Positions 33,795-43,588 of a DNA stretch of 64,000 bases are shown piece by piece; the stretch's first letter is position 1; each line of letters opens with the position of its first letter. Below the pieces are notes generated by a model. It saw only the letters and a program-made list of their open reading frames with translations. It searched no databases and was not told the DNA's origin. The position numbers and the translations under genes are program-made. The stretch is from Pseudomonas sp. Irchel 3H7 (GTDB lineage Bacteria; Pseudomonadota; Gammaproteobacteria; Pseudomonadales; Pseudomonadaceae): NCBI RefSeq assembly GCF_900187605.1, contig NZ_FYEA01000019.1, forward strand, positions 1-64,000, read 5' to 3'.

Positions 33795-35012
33795 ATGGCT
33801 ATCAGCAACGTTCAGAACGCCGCTGCCTCGGCGCCCGCTGCTCCGCAAAGCAGCCCATTGGTGATGCGTATCATCGGCGCGGTGGCGCTGGCGCATTTGA
33901 TCAACGACCTGATCCAATCGGTTTTGCCTTCGATCTACCCGATGCTCAAGGCCAACTATGGCCTGACGTTCACTCAGGTTGGTCTGATCACTTTGACCTT
34001 TCAACTGACGGCATCGCTGCTGCAACCGTGGGTCGGTTATCACACCGATCGGCATCCGAAACCGTGGTTGTTGCCGGCCGGTTCGATTTGCACACTGATT
34101 GGCATCGTGATGATGTCGATGGTTGGCAGTTTCCCCCTGATCCTGCTGGCGGCGGCGCTGATCGGTATCGGTTCCTCGACGTTCCACCCCGAAGCCTCGC
34201 GGATTGCGCGGCTGGCTTCGGGTGGACGCTTCGGTCTGGCGCAATCGACCTTCCAGGTCGGCGGTAACGCCGGTTCCGCGTTCGGTCCATTGCTGGCGGC
34301 GGCGATCATCATTCCGTTCGGTCAGGGTAACGTGGCGTGGTTCGGTTTGTTCGCGGTGTTTGCGCTGTTCGTGCTGTACCGCATCAGTCGCTGGTACGCC
34401 CATCACCTCAATCTGTTCAAGCTCAAGGCCGGTCAGGCAGCGACTCACGGGCTGTCGAAGGGCAGGGTGACCAGTGCGTTGGTGGTGCTGGGGCTGCTGG
34501 TGTTCTCCAAGTATTTCTACATGGCCAGCCTGACCAGCTATTTCACCTTTTACCTGATCGAGAAGTTCGACCTGTCGGTGGCCAGTTCGCAGTTGCACCT
34601 GTTCCTGTTTCTTGGCGCGGTAGCGGCGGGGACGTTCTTTGGTGGGCCGATTGGCGACAAAATCGGCCGTAAAGCGGTGATCTGGTTTTCGATCCTCGGC
34701 GTGGCACCGTTCACGCTGCTCATGCCTCACGTTGATCTGTTCTGGACCAGCGTTCTCAGCGTGGTGATCGGCTTCATTCTCGCTTCGGCGTTCTCGGCGA
34801 TTGTGGTGTACGCGCAGGAACTGGTGCCGGGCAATGTCGGGATGATTGCCGGAATCTTCTTCGGTTTGATGTTTGGTTTCGGCGGGATTGGCGCGGCGTT
34901 GCTGGGGCACTTGGCGGATATTCACGGGATCGAGTACGTGTATTTCCTGTGTTCGTTCCTGCCGCTGTTTGGCGTGTTGGCGATTTTCTTGCCGCGCACC
35001 AAAAAGCCCTGA
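33795..35012 (+). CDS. fsr: Fsr-type MFS efflux transporter (fosmidomycin resistance family)
   Basis: A 405 aa twelve-helix MFS protein. The early AHLINDLIQSVLPSIYPML pattern, the STFHPEASRIARLASGGRFGLAQS segment and GGPIGDKIGRK after the sixth helix match Fsr of E. coli, which exports fosmidomycin. The natural substrate in pseudomonads is not known. It is monocistronic, with a REP pair and a terminator downstream. Confidence 0.9.
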   Translation: MAISNVQNAAASAPAAPQSSPLVMRIIGAVALAHLINDLIQSVLPSIYPMLKANYGLTFTQVGLITLTFQLTASLLQPWVGYHTDRHPKPWLLPAGSICTLIGIVMMSMVGSFPLILLAAALIGIGSSTFHPEASRIARLASGGRFGLAQSTFQVGGNAGSAFGPLLAAAIIIPFGQGNVAWFGLFAVFALFVLYRISRWYAHHLNLFKLKAGQAATHGLSKGRVTSALVVLGLLVFSKYFYMASLTSYFTFYLIEKFDLSVASSQLHLFLFLGAVAAGTFFGGPIGDKIGRKAVIWFSILGVAPFTLLMPHVDLFWTSVLSVVIGFILASAFSAIVVYAQELVPGNVGMIAGIFFGLMFGFGGIGAALLGHLADIHGIEYVYFLCSFLPLFGVLAIFLPRTKKP

Positions 35013-35027
35013 TTCACACATTTCCCA

Positions 35028-35118
35028 TTGTAGGAGTGAGCCTGCTCGCGATAGCGGTGTGTCAGTTACGGTTGAATTGACTGACACTCCGCTATCGCGA
35101 GCAGGCTCACTCCTACAA
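35028..35118. repeat. Paired REP hairpin (TGAGCCTGCTCGCGATAGCG family)
   Basis: TTGTAGGAGTGAGCCTGCTC and GAGCAGGCTCACTCCTACAA are near-perfect inverted copies; the pairing extends through CGCGATAGCGG on both arms. Confidence 0.92.
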
Positions 35119-35152
35119 GGGATTGGTGGTGTGGCGGAAAATATTTCAGGCA

Positions 35153-35184
35153 CAAAAAAGCCGCGTATCAAACGCGGCTTTTTC
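35153..35184. terminator. Terminator between fsr and ychF
   Basis: AAAAAAGCCGCGT and ACGCGGCTTTTT pair round ATCAA; it lies 14 bases past the ychF stop on the minus strand and also faces fsr. Confidence 0.88.
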
Positions 35185-35197
35185 TTGGGCGTGTCGC

Positions 35198-36298
35198 TTA
35201 CACGTTGAAGCGGAAGTGCATCACGTCGCCGTCCTTGACGATGTAATCCTTGCCTTCCAGACGCCATTTACCGGCTTCTTTGGTACCGGCTTCGCCCTTG
35301 TACTGGATGAAGTCGTTGTAGGCGATCACTTCGGCGCGGATGAAGCCTTTCTCGAAGTCGGTGTGGATCACGCCAGCAGCCTGAGGTGCGGTGGCACCGA
35401 CTTTGACGGTCCAGGCGCGGACTTCTTCAACACCGGCGGTGAAGTAGGTCTGCAGGTGCAGCATTTCGTAGCCGGCGCGGATCACGCGGTTCAGGCCAGG
35501 TTCTTCCAGGCCCAAGGCCTCAAGGAACATGTCTTTCTCTTCGCCGTCATCGAGCTCGGCGATTTCCGCTTCGATCTTGTTGCAGACCGGAACGACCATC
35601 GCGCCTTCTTCTTCGGCAATGGCGCGAACCACGTCCAGGTGCGGGTTGTTCTCGAAACCGTCTTCAGCAACGTTGGCGATGTACATGACCGGTTTGGTGG
35701 TCAGCAGGTGGAAGCCCTTGATCACTGCTTTTTCGTCAGCGCTCATGTTCTTCATCAGACTGCGCGCCGGCTTGGCTTCGGTGAAGTGTGCGATCAGTTG
35801 CTCAAGCAATGCCTTCTGAACCACAGCGTCCTTGTCACCACCCTTGGCGTTACGCGCGACTTTCTGCAGTTGCTTCTCGCAGCTGTCGAGGTCGGCGAAG
35901 ATCAGTTCCAGGTCGATGATTTCGATGTCGCGCTTCGGGTCAACGCTATTGGAAACGTGAATCACGTTTTCATCTTCGAAGCAGCGCACGACGTGAGCGA
36001 TCGCGTCAGTCTCACGGATGTTGGCGAGGAACTTGTTGCCCAGGCCTTCACCTTTCGAGGCGCCGGCCACAAGGCCTGCGATGTCGACGAATTCCATGGT
36101 GGTCGGCAGGATGCGCTTCGGATTGACGATGGCCGCCAGTGCTTCCAGACGCGGATCCGGCATCGGCACGATGCCGCTGTTCGGCTCGATGGTGCAGAAG
36201 GGGAAGTTCTCGGCCGCGATACCGGATTTGGTCAGGGCGTTGAACAGGGTGGACTTGCCGACGTTAGGCAGGCCGACGATGCCGCAATTGAATCCCAT
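35198..36298 (-). CDS. ychF: YchF, ribosome-associated ATPase
   Basis: A 366 aa Obg-family P-loop protein: G1 motif GLPNVGKSTLFNAL (residues 8-21), DIAGLVAGASKGEGLGN as G3, and CNKIEAE in place of the GTP-specific NKxD, the change that makes YchF prefer ATP. A C-terminal TGS domain is present. It follows pth by 22 bases in the same direction, the common pth-ychF pair. Confidence 0.96.
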   Translation of the reverse strand: MGFNCGIVGLPNVGKSTLFNALTKSGIAAENFPFCTIEPNSGIVPMPDPRLEALAAIVNPKRILPTTMEFVDIAGLVAGASKGEGLGNKFLANIRETDAIAHVVRCFEDENVIHVSNSVDPKRDIEIIDLELIFADLDSCEKQLQKVARNAKGGDKDAVVQKALLEQLIAHFTEAKPARSLMKNMSADEKAVIKGFHLLTTKPVMYIANVAEDGFENNPHLDVVRAIAEEEGAMVVPVCNKIEAEIAELDDGEEKDMFLEALGLEEPGLNRVIRAGYEMLHLQTYFTAGVEEVRAWTVKVGATAPQAAGVIHTDFEKGFIRAEVIAYNDFIQYKGEAGTKEAGKWRLEGKDYIVKDGDVMHFRFNV

Positions 36299-36320
36299 GG
36301 TGTTTCCCCTCGGATAAGAG

Positions 36321-36905
36321 TCAGGCCTTCTGGCTGTGCAGGTTTTTCATCGCGCGGTTCCATTCACCGGCGAGGATATCCGGCAGCACGCCGAGGGCAA
36401 AGTCGATGCTGGCATCGAGTTTTTCCTGTTCGGCGCGTGGCGCACGACCCAGGACGAAATTTGAAACCATACTGGCGACGCCCGGGTGGCCGATGCCAAG
36501 CCGCAGGCGGTAGAACGTATTCTGATTGCCCAGTTGCGCAATGATGTCGCGCAACCCGTTGTGACCGCCATGGCCGCCGCCCTGTTTGAGCTTGGCAACG
36601 CCCGGAGGCAGATCGAGTTCGTCGTGCGCCACGAGGATTTCTTCAGGCTTGATGCGGAAGAAACCGGCGAGTGCCGCCACGGCCTGGCCGCTGCGGTTCA
36701 TGTACGTGGTGGGAATCAGCAGACGAACATCCTGACCCTGATGCGAATAGCGCCCGGTCAGGCCGAAATATTTGCGATCGGCGACAAGGTTGACACCTTG
36801 TGCGTCAGCGATGCGCTCAACAAAAAGGGCCCCTGCGTTATGCCGGGTCTGGTCGTATTCAGCGCCTGGATTTCCCAGGCCAACGATCAGTTTGATGGCA
36901 GTCAC
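36321..36905 (-). CDS. pth: Peptidyl-tRNA hydrolase
   Basis: Releases tRNA from stalled peptidyl-tRNA. The 194 aa chain has the conserved GLGNPGAEYDQTRHNAG start (catalytic His about residue 22) and the HDELDLPPG segment. It lies between rplY and ychF, reading toward ychF; the 171-base gap to rplY holds no obvious terminator. Confidence 0.96.
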   Translation of the reverse strand: MTAIKLIVGLGNPGAEYDQTRHNAGALFVERIADAQGVNLVADRKYFGLTGRYSHQGQDVRLLIPTTYMNRSGQAVAALAGFFRIKPEEILVAHDELDLPPGVAKLKQGGGHGGHNGLRDIIAQLGNQNTFYRLRLGIGHPGVASMVSNFVLGRAPRAEQEKLDASIDFALGVLPDILAGEWNRAMKNLHSQKA

Positions 36906-37076
36906 GATAGGGGCCCTTCCTTTGAGTGGTGAGTAACATCGCCGCGATCAGGAAAAGCGGCGAAAGTGGACGAAAAATGCTCATTTACCATGGATGTAAA
37001 CTCCGCGTTCTCGCCCGCTTTCTCGCTACGTTCCAGTCCGCGATGTTCCTTGCTCACTCAGGCATGACAGAGTGAA

Positions 37077-37679
37077 TTACTCTGCTGCGCCTTCTTCGGT
37101 AGCTTCTGGAGCAACACGTGGAGCGTGGACGTTGGCAACAGCCTTGTCATCGCCGTGTGCCAGAGCAACGAACTCAACGCCTTTAGGGGCTTTGAGGTCC
37201 GACAGGTGAATGATCGAACCGATTTCAGCGTCAGCCAGGTCGACTTCGATGAACTCAGGCAGATCTTTCGGCAGGCAGGTCACTTCGATTTCAGCAACAA
37301 CGTGCGAAATCTCGCCGCCTTTCTTCACTGGAGCAGCTTCGTTGATGAAGTGCACAGGAACGATAGCGGTCAGTTTCTGGCCAGCGACAACGCGTACGAA
37401 GTCAGCGTGCAGCACGTGGCCTTTGGCTGGGTGACGTTGCAGAGCTTTGATGATGACGTTCTGCTTGGTGCCGCCAACGTTCAGCTCGATGATGTGGCTG
37501 TAAGCCGCTTCGTTTTCGAGCAGTTTGGCAACTTCTTTGGCCAGCATGCTGATGGATTCAGGGGCTTTCTCGCCACCGTAAACAACAGCTGGAACCAGAG
37601 CGGCGAGACGACGCAGGCGGCGGCTCGCACCTTTCCCCAGGTCGGAACGCACTTCAGCATTCAGAGTAAAATCGTTCAT
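37077..37679 (-). CDS. rplY: Ribosomal protein bL25 (CTC type)
   Basis: A 200 aa long-form L25 with an N-terminal 5S-rRNA-binding domain and a C-terminal TL5/CTC domain, ending in an Ala/Glu-rich tail. The ATG at 37679 has GGAG 6 bases upstream and gives MNDFTLNAEVRSDLG; longer readings run into the terminator after prs. It is separated from prs by that hairpin, so it may have its own promoter or be fed by read-through. Confidence 0.95.
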   Translation of the reverse strand: MNDFTLNAEVRSDLGKGASRRLRRLAALVPAVVYGGEKAPESISMLAKEVAKLLENEAAYSHIIELNVGGTKQNVIIKALQRHPAKGHVLHADFVRVVAGQKLTAIVPVHFINEAAPVKKGGEISHVVAEIEVTCLPKDLPEFIEVDLADAEIGSIIHLSDLKAPKGVEFVALAHGDDKAVANVHAPRVAPEATEEGAAE

Positions 37680-37743
37680 TTTGTATCTCCAAAATAGCCA
37701 TGACCGAGTGGCGTTTGCGACCAGCGCCGAACACGGTATGGGC

Positions 37744-37786
37744 AAAAAAGCCCCGCCCCGGCAGGAATGCCGGGGCGGGGCGCTTT
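37744..37786 (-). terminator. Strong GC hairpin with T-run between prs and rplY
   Basis: A 14 bp stem, GCCCCGCCCCGGCA with its exact complement, has a 4-base loop; on the minus strand TTTTTT follows. It lies after the prs stop and should end most prs transcripts. Confidence 0.88.
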
Positions 37787-37820
37787 TCGTCAACGAGACA
37801 TTTCGCGAAGGGCAGGGCCC

Positions 37821-38762
37821 TTAACGGAACATCGCGCTGATCGATTCTTCATTGCTGATGCGGCGAACCGCTTCGGCAACAACCGGTGCGATATCCAGTT
37901 GACGGATACGTGCACAGGCTTGTGCTGCAGCGGACAGCGGGATGGTATTTGTCACCACCAGCTCGTCCAGCACGGAATTTTCGATATTCTCGATGGCCCG
38001 ACCCGACAGCACAGGGTGTGTGCAGTAGGCAAAGACCTTGGCTGCGCCATGCTCTTTCAGGGCCTTCGCCGCGTGGCACAGAGTGCCGGCGGTATCGACC
38101 ATGTCATCGACCAGAATACAGGTACGCCCTTCGACATCACCGATGATATGCATCACTTCAGAGTGATTGGCTTTCTCACGGCGTTTGTCGATGATCCCGA
38201 GATCCACGCCCAGAGATTTGGCAACAGCACGTGCACGCACGACGCCACCAATGTCCGGGGACACGATCATCAGGTTTTCGAAGCGCTGATCTTCAATGTC
38301 ATCCACCAGAACCGGGGAGCCGTAGATGTTATCTACCGGAATATCGAAGAAGCCCTGAATCTGGTCAGCATGCAGATCAACCGTGAGAACACGGTCGATG
38401 CCGACTACGGTAAGCATGTCAGCAACGACTTTCGCGCTGATAGCTACACGTGCGGAACGCGGACGGCGATCCTGACGGGCATAACCAAAATAAGGAATAA
38501 CAGCAGTGATACGAGTAGCCGAGGAGCGGCGGAAGGCATCAGCCATCACTACCAGTTCCATCAGGTTATCGTTGGTCGGAGCGCAAGTCGGCTGAATAAT
38601 GAAAACGTCTTTACCGCGAACGTTTTCATTGATCTCGGCTGTAATTTCGCCGTCGGAAAACTTACCGACAGAGATGTCACCGAGAGGGATATGCAGCTGA
38701 CGTACAACACGCCGAGCCAGATCGGGGTTAGCGTTCCCCGTAAAGACCATCATCTTGGACAC
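37821..38762 (-). CDS. prs: Ribose-phosphate pyrophosphokinase
   Basis: Makes PRPP from ribose 5-phosphate and ATP for purine, pyrimidine, His and Trp synthesis. The 313 aa chain has the class I features: TCAPTNDNLMELVVMADA, PYFGYARQDRR and the PRPP loop CILVDDMVDTAGTLC. tRNA-Gln lies 45 bases upstream in the same direction. Confidence 0.97.
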   Translation of the reverse strand: MSKMMVFTGNANPDLARRVVRQLHIPLGDISVGKFSDGEITAEINENVRGKDVFIIQPTCAPTNDNLMELVVMADAFRRSSATRITAVIPYFGYARQDRRPRSARVAISAKVVADMLTVVGIDRVLTVDLHADQIQGFFDIPVDNIYGSPVLVDDIEDQRFENLMIVSPDIGGVVRARAVAKSLGVDLGIIDKRREKANHSEVMHIIGDVEGRTCILVDDMVDTAGTLCHAAKALKEHGAAKVFAYCTHPVLSGRAIENIENSVLDELVVTNTIPLSAAAQACARIRQLDIAPVVAEAVRRISNEESISAMFR

Positions 38763-38807
38763 GCGCAGTACCTAGAGGCTGAGGGTAACCTGGATGAGTA
38801 TAGAAAA

Positions 38808-38882
38808 TGGCAGGGGCGGCTGGATTCGAACCAACGCATGGCAGGATCAAAACCTGCTGCCTTACCGCTTGGCGACGCCCCT
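38808..38882 (-). tRNA. tRNA-Gln (anticodon TTG)
   Basis: The minus strand gives a 75-base cloverleaf, AGGGGCGTCGCCAAGCGGTA at the 5' end, anticodon loop GTTTTGATC (TTG), T-loop GGTTCGAATCC and CGCCCCT G CCA at the 3' end. It lies between ispE and prs, the usual proteobacterial arrangement, so it is probably cut from a common transcript. Confidence 0.95.
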
Positions 38883-38918
38883 GTATCTGTTGCATCAAGT
38901 GCCGAGCACCTGGTTCCT

Positions 38919-39770
38919 TTAGAGCAGACTTTGCAGTTTTCGGTGCAACATCGAAACGTTGCTGCCTTTGGCTACAAACCCTGTAAGGGTCTCTGTCAGA
39001 AGGGCCGAGACTTTATCAGCTTCAGCTTTGCTTGGGAAGCCCCCAAACACACAACTTCCAGTTCCGGTGAGTTTTGCTTCGGTAAATTTACCTAACAAAT
39101 CCAATGCGTTACGTACTTCTGGATAACGCCTTGCAACCACCGGCAAGCAGTCATTTCGACTGTTTCCCTCGGGAACGGGGCGCACTTTAATGGGCGGCGT
39201 GTTACGTGTCAACAAAGGATCGGAAAAAATTTCTGCCGTACTAACAGAGACTTGCGGCACGAGCACCAGATACCACGGTTCTTCGGGATCCACCGGGGTG
39301 AGTTTCTCCCCCACGCCCTCGGCAAACGCCGCATGGCCACGGACGAAAACCGGCACGTCAGCGCCAAGCGTCAGGCCCAGAGTAGCCAGGCGATCTTCGT
39401 CCCAACCCAGCTGCCACAAATGATTCAGACCGAGCAAAGTGGTCGCCGCGTTCGAGCTGCCACCACCAATGCCGCCACCCATAGGCAGGACTTTATCGAT
39501 CCAGATATCGATGCCGAGTGAACAGCCGGACTGTTGCTGCAGCATTTTTGCCGCGCGCACGATCAGGTTGCTGTCATGCGGCACGCCGACGAATTCGGTG
39601 TGCAGTTGAATCACGCCGTCATCACGCACGGCAAAAGTGATTTCATCGCCGTAATCGACAAACTGAAACAAAGTCTGCAACTCGTGATAACCGTCTTCAC
39701 GACGACCGAGAATGTGCAGCATCAGGTTGAGTTTGGCCGGCGAGGGCAGGGTCAGGCGTGCAGCGGTCAT
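38919..39770 (-). CDS. ispE: IspE, 4-diphosphocytidyl-2-C-methyl-D-erythritol kinase
   Basis: GHMP kinase of the MEP isoprenoid pathway, 283 aa. SPAKLNLMLHILGRREDGYHEL starts the fold and LPMGGGIGGGSSNAATTL is the ATP-binding loop (about residues 92-110). It begins 3 bases after the lolB stop; orthologues keep the order lolB-ispE-tRNA-Gln-prs. Confidence 0.96.
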   Translation of the reverse strand: MTAARLTLPSPAKLNLMLHILGRREDGYHELQTLFQFVDYGDEITFAVRDDGVIQLHTEFVGVPHDSNLIVRAAKMLQQQSGCSLGIDIWIDKVLPMGGGIGGGSSNAATTLLGLNHLWQLGWDEDRLATLGLTLGADVPVFVRGHAAFAEGVGEKLTPVDPEEPWYLVLVPQVSVSTAEIFSDPLLTRNTPPIKVRPVPEGNSRNDCLPVVARRYPEVRNALDLLGKFTEAKLTGTGSCVFGGFPSKAEADKVSALLTETLTGFVAKGSNVSMLHRKLQSLL

Positions 39771-39773
39771 GCG

Positions 39774-40391
39774 TTATTGCCCCAACTTGCGCGGTTGCCA
39801 GGTCTTGATCACCAGCGTGACGTCGAGGTCGGTGCCGTGCAGCTTGATGCGCTCGGGCAACCAGTAACCGTTTTGTTCGGTGTAGGCAGTGTATTCGACT
39901 TTCCAGCCATCCTGTTCCAGGTTGGCCAGACGACTCTCCGCATCCAGGTTCAGGCGGCTTTTGCTGTTCGGCGCCGGCAGGCCACGCACCCACCAGGCCA
40001 GATTCGACACCGGCAGTTTCCAGCCGAGCTGTTCTTCGAGCAGCGCTTCCGGCGACTCGGAGTCGTAGCGACCCTGATTGGCGACTTCCAGCGACACTTT
40101 GCCCGGCCGCCCGGTCAGGCGCGCGGCGCCACGACCCAGCGGGCCGGACAGACGGATGTCGTAATAGTCCTGACGTTGCAGCCAGAACAGCGTGCCGCTA
40201 CCGGAATCTTTCGGTGCGCGGATGCCGATCTTGCCATCGATCTGCCAGCCATCGAGGCCGGTCAGTTGTTGTTTGTTCGCGGCCCATTGAGCCGGACTGC
40301 CGTGGCCCTCGACCGATTCGCGAGTGCCAAAACCCGAGCAGCCAGCGAGCAGGGCGATGAAGCTGAAAACAATAACGTGGCGCAAAAACAT
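39774..40391 (-). CDS. lolB: LolB, outer-membrane lipoprotein receptor
   Basis: Accepts lipoproteins from LolA and inserts them in the outer membrane. A 205 aa precursor with signal peptide and lipobox LAGC (Cys18); GWQIDGKIGIRAPKDSGSGTLFW is the typical start of the mature barrel. It starts 3 bases after the TPR lipoprotein gene ends, so the three genes TPR-lolB-ispE form an operon. Confidence 0.95.
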   Translation of the reverse strand: MFLRHVIVFSFIALLAGCSGFGTRESVEGHGSPAQWAANKQQLTGLDGWQIDGKIGIRAPKDSGSGTLFWLQRQDYYDIRLSGPLGRGAARLTGRPGKVSLEVANQGRYDSESPEALLEEQLGWKLPVSNLAWWVRGLPAPNSKSRLNLDAESRLANLEQDGWKVEYTAYTEQNGYWLPERIKLHGTDLDVTLVIKTWQPRKLGQ

Positions 40392-40394
40392 GAG

Positions 40395-42119
40395 TTAAAG
40401 AGTCTCGGATCCGGTCAGGCGCTTGATGGTGCTGCGCAGAATGGTGCTGTCGGGCTGATCCTTGAGGAATTTGCCCCAGATTTGTTTGGCTTCACGCTGG
40501 TTGCCCTTGGTCCACAACACTTCGCCCAGGTGTGCGGCGACTTCGTGATCAGGGAAACGCTCCAGCGCCTGACGCAGATATTTCTCGGCGTCATCCAGGT
40601 TGCCCAGGCGGTAATTCACCCAGCCGAGGCTGTCGAGTACGGCCGGGTCTTCCGGATTGATCTGGTGTGCCTGCTCGATCAGCGCTTTGGCTTCAGCGTA
40701 GCGAGTGGTGCGGTCGGACAGGGTATAGCCCAGCGCGTTAAGGGCCATAGCGTTGTCCGGATCACGCTTGATGATCAGGCGCAGGTCTTTTTCCATCTGT
40801 GCCAGATCATTGCGTTTTTCCGCGAGCATGGCCCGGGTGTAGAGCAGATTCAGATCGTCCGGGTATTGCAGCAAGGCTTGCTGCAAGACTTTCCAGGCCT
40901 TGTCGTCCTGTTTATTGGCCGACAGGGTTTCCGATTCGATCAGGTACAACTGAATCGCGTAGTCCGGTTGTTCGTCGCGCTGAGCGGCGAGTTTGCTTTG
41001 CGCTTCAGCGGTTTTGCCGTTGTTCATCAGGATATCGGCCTGACGCAATTGCGCCGGCAGATAATCGTTGCCCGGGCCGACCTGGGCGTACTCGATGAGC
41101 GCGCCTTGCGGGTCGTTGCGTTCTTCGGCGATGCGACCGAGGTTCAGGTGCGCCGAATCGACATGGCTTTCCCGGGCGATCAAGTCTTCCAGGTAACCCT
41201 TGGCCTCATCCCAGGCCTTGGCTTCCAGGCATACAAGTGCCAGCGAATAACGCAGTTCGTCGTCTTCAGGATATTGCTGAACAAGGCTGGAAAACTCGGC
41301 CTTGGCGTCGTCCATGCGGTCTTGCTCAACCAGCATGCGTGCGTAAGTCAGGCGCAGGCGTTTGTCGTCCGGGTACTTCTTGATGCTTTTTTGCAGCAGG
41401 GGCAGGGCTTCGTCGCCGCGGTTGAGCAATTGCAGCAGGCGTGCGCGCAGCAGAATCGGCGCAATCTCGCCTTCTTCCGGCGGATGGTCTTCAAGCAATG
41501 CCAGTGCCGCTTTGTTGTCGCCATCCTGTTGCAACAACAGGGCCTTGCCGAAAATCAGCTGGCTGTTGTTCGGATGACGCTGCAACAAACGGTCAAAACT
41601 TTTCATCAGGCCGTTGCGGGTTTCCTGATCGGTATCCGCTGCCGACAGCGCGAGGAAGTCGAAATGGGTATCGCCCTTGCCCTGCAGGACTTTCTCCATA
41701 TAGACCATCGAGTCGTCATAACGCCCGGCGCGCGCCAGTTGCACGGCAGCGGCGCGTTGCGCTTCGAGGTCGTCCGGGGCGTTTTTCGCCCAGATCAGCG
41801 CGGTATCAAGGGCCGGTTGATCGGCGCCCAGATATTCGGCGATACGGAATGCGCGCTCGGAGACGCCCGGATCCTGGGTGTTGATGGCCTGGGTCACGTA
41901 GTTGTCCAGGGCAATGTCGAAACGATTGCGCTGGCCGGCGAGTTCGGCGCTCAACAGGCTGAAAACGGTTTCCTCGCTGAACGAGCTGTAAACCTTGGGC
42001 TTTTCAGGCGCGGGCGTGGTGTCTTCAACCGACGGCGTACCGTCTGGCGAAACGGGAGCCAAGGCCTGGCAGCCGCTGAGGAAGACAAAAGCGAGGAACA
42101 ACGCGGAAGATCTATTCAT
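40395..42119 (-). CDS. TPR-repeat lipoprotein
   Basis: A 574 aa protein with signal peptide and lipobox LSGC (Cys17), then tetratricopeptide repeats through most of the length (for example DNAMALNALGYTLSDRTTRYAEAKALI and DPAVLDSLGWVNYRLGNLDDAEKYL near the C-terminus). Probably a scaffold at the outer membrane. Orthologues always lie upstream of lolB in pseudomonads; the exact role is unknown to me. It is divergent from hemA across 182 bases. Confidence 0.9.
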   Translation of the reverse strand: MNRSSALFLAFVFLSGCQALAPVSPDGTPSVEDTTPAPEKPKVYSSFSEETVFSLLSAELAGQRNRFDIALDNYVTQAINTQDPGVSERAFRIAEYLGADQPALDTALIWAKNAPDDLEAQRAAAVQLARAGRYDDSMVYMEKVLQGKGDTHFDFLALSAADTDQETRNGLMKSFDRLLQRHPNNSQLIFGKALLLQQDGDNKAALALLEDHPPEEGEIAPILLRARLLQLLNRGDEALPLLQKSIKKYPDDKRLRLTYARMLVEQDRMDDAKAEFSSLVQQYPEDDELRYSLALVCLEAKAWDEAKGYLEDLIARESHVDSAHLNLGRIAEERNDPQGALIEYAQVGPGNDYLPAQLRQADILMNNGKTAEAQSKLAAQRDEQPDYAIQLYLIESETLSANKQDDKAWKVLQQALLQYPDDLNLLYTRAMLAEKRNDLAQMEKDLRLIIKRDPDNAMALNALGYTLSDRTTRYAEAKALIEQAHQINPEDPAVLDSLGWVNYRLGNLDDAEKYLRQALERFPDHEVAAHLGEVLWTKGNQREAKQIWGKFLKDQPDSTILRSTIKRLTGSETL

Positions 42120-42301
42120 ATAGGAAGAGGACGACTAACCTGCGGTCGGATCATCATGACACAAGCCTTCGGCCAAACATAACCGAGACTCAATTGTGCC
42201 CATTATAGGGGCTGACGATTGGGACAATAGTCAGCGGTAGTTGTTCTGAATCTTTCGAAGGTGGACAATTGCCGGCTTCACGTCACCATCAGCGACCTTG
42301 A

Positions 42302-43588
42302 ATGGCCTTCCTTGCACTCGGTATCAACCACAAGACTGCTTCAGTAGACGTCCGCGAGCGCGTGGCCTTTACCCCTGAGCAGCTGGTGGAAGCCTTGCAG
42401 CAGCTCTGCCGACTGACCGACAGCCGCGAAGCTGCGATCCTCTCGACCTGCAATCGCAGTGAGCTTTATATAGAACAGGATCAGCTTTCTGCCGATATCG
42501 TGCTGCGCTGGCTGGCCGACTATCACCATTTAAGCCTTGATGAGCTGCGCGCGAGTGCTTATGTGCATGAAGATGATGCGGCAGTTCGTCACATGATGCG
42601 CGTCGCCTCCGGGCTCGACTCGCTGGTGCTCGGCGAACCGCAAATTCTCGGCCAGATGAAATCGGCCTACGCCGTGGCCCGCGAGGCCGGCACCATTGGT
42701 CCGCTGCTGGGACGACTGTTTCAAGCCACGTTCAATGCCGCCAAACAGGTGCGCACCGACACGGCGATCGGTGAAAACCCGGTGTCCGTGGCATTTGCCG
42801 CGGTCAGCCTGGCGAAACAGATTTTCAGCGATTTGCAGCGTAGTCAGGCTTTGCTGATCGGCGCCGGCGAGACCATTACTTTGGTCGCCCGCCATTTGCA
42901 CGAGCTGGGGGTCAAGCGCATCGTCGTCGCCAACCGCACGCTGGAACGCGCCAGTCTGTTGGCTGAACAGTTCGGCGCTCACGCGGTGTTGCTCTCGGAC
43001 ATCCCGGCAGAACTGGTGCGCAGCGATATCGTGATCAGTTCGACCGCCAGTCAGTTGCCGATTCTCGGCAAGGGTGCGGTGGAAAGCGCGCTGAAGCTAC
43101 GCAAGCACAAGCCGATCTTCATGGTCGACATCGCCGTTCCCCGGGATATCGAGCCGGAAGTCGGCGAGTTGGACGACGTTTACCTCTACAGCGTCGACGA
43201 TCTCCACGAAGTGGTCGCCGAGAACCTCAAGAGTCGTCAGGGCGCAGCCCAGGCCGCGGAAGAGATGGTTTCGGTCGGCGCCGATGATTTCATGGTGCGC
43301 CTGCGCGAACTGGCGGCGGTCGATGTGCTCAAGGCCTATCGTCAACAGAGCGAACGCCTGCGCGACGAAGAGCTGCAAAAAGCCCTGCGTCTGCTGGCCA
43401 ACGGCGGCAACGCTGAAGACGTGCTCGGACAATTGGCCCGTGGCCTGACCAATAAACTGTTGCACGCGCCCAGCGTGCAATTGAAAAAGCTTTCTGCCGA
43501 AGGCCGCCTCGATGCGCTGGCCATGGCCCAGGAACTCTTTGCCCTTGAGGGCTCACCGGATAGCTTTTCGGATAAAAAATCGCAATGA
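42302..43588 (+). CDS. hemA: HemA, glutamyl-tRNA reductase
   Basis: First enzyme of C5 tetrapyrrole synthesis, 428 aa: active-site Cys in ILSTCNRSELY (about residue 50), NADPH-binding LLIGAGETITLVARHL, and a C-terminal dimerisation region. The product overlaps prfA by 4 bases (ATGA), the standard hemA-prfA-prmC arrangement. Confidence 0.97.
   Translation: MAFLALGINHKTASVDVRERVAFTPEQLVEALQQLCRLTDSREAAILSTCNRSELYIEQDQLSADIVLRWLADYHHLSLDELRASAYVHEDDAAVRHMMRVASGLDSLVLGEPQILGQMKSAYAVAREAGTIGPLLGRLFQATFNAAKQVRTDTAIGENPVSVAFAAVSLAKQIFSDLQRSQALLIGAGETITLVARHLHELGVKRIVVANRTLERASLLAEQFGAHAVLLSDIPAELVRSDIVISSTASQLPILGKGAVESALKLRKHKPIFMVDIAVPRDIEPEVGELDDVYLYSVDDLHEVVAENLKSRQGAAQAAEEMVSVGADDFMVRLRELAAVDVLKAYRQQSERLRDEELQKALRLLANGGNAEDVLGQLARGLTNKLLHAPSVQLKKLSAEGRLDALAMAQELFALEGSPDSFSDKKSQ

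Noticed and set aside
37680..37793. An N-terminal extension of bL25 starting at 37793
   Set aside because: It would read through the GC hairpin that terminates prs; GGAG and the family N-terminus support the ATG at 37679.
39534..42182. An 882-codon open frame opposite ispE, lolB and the TPR gene
   Set aside because: It crosses three well-supported genes on the minus strand and shows only antisense-type composition.
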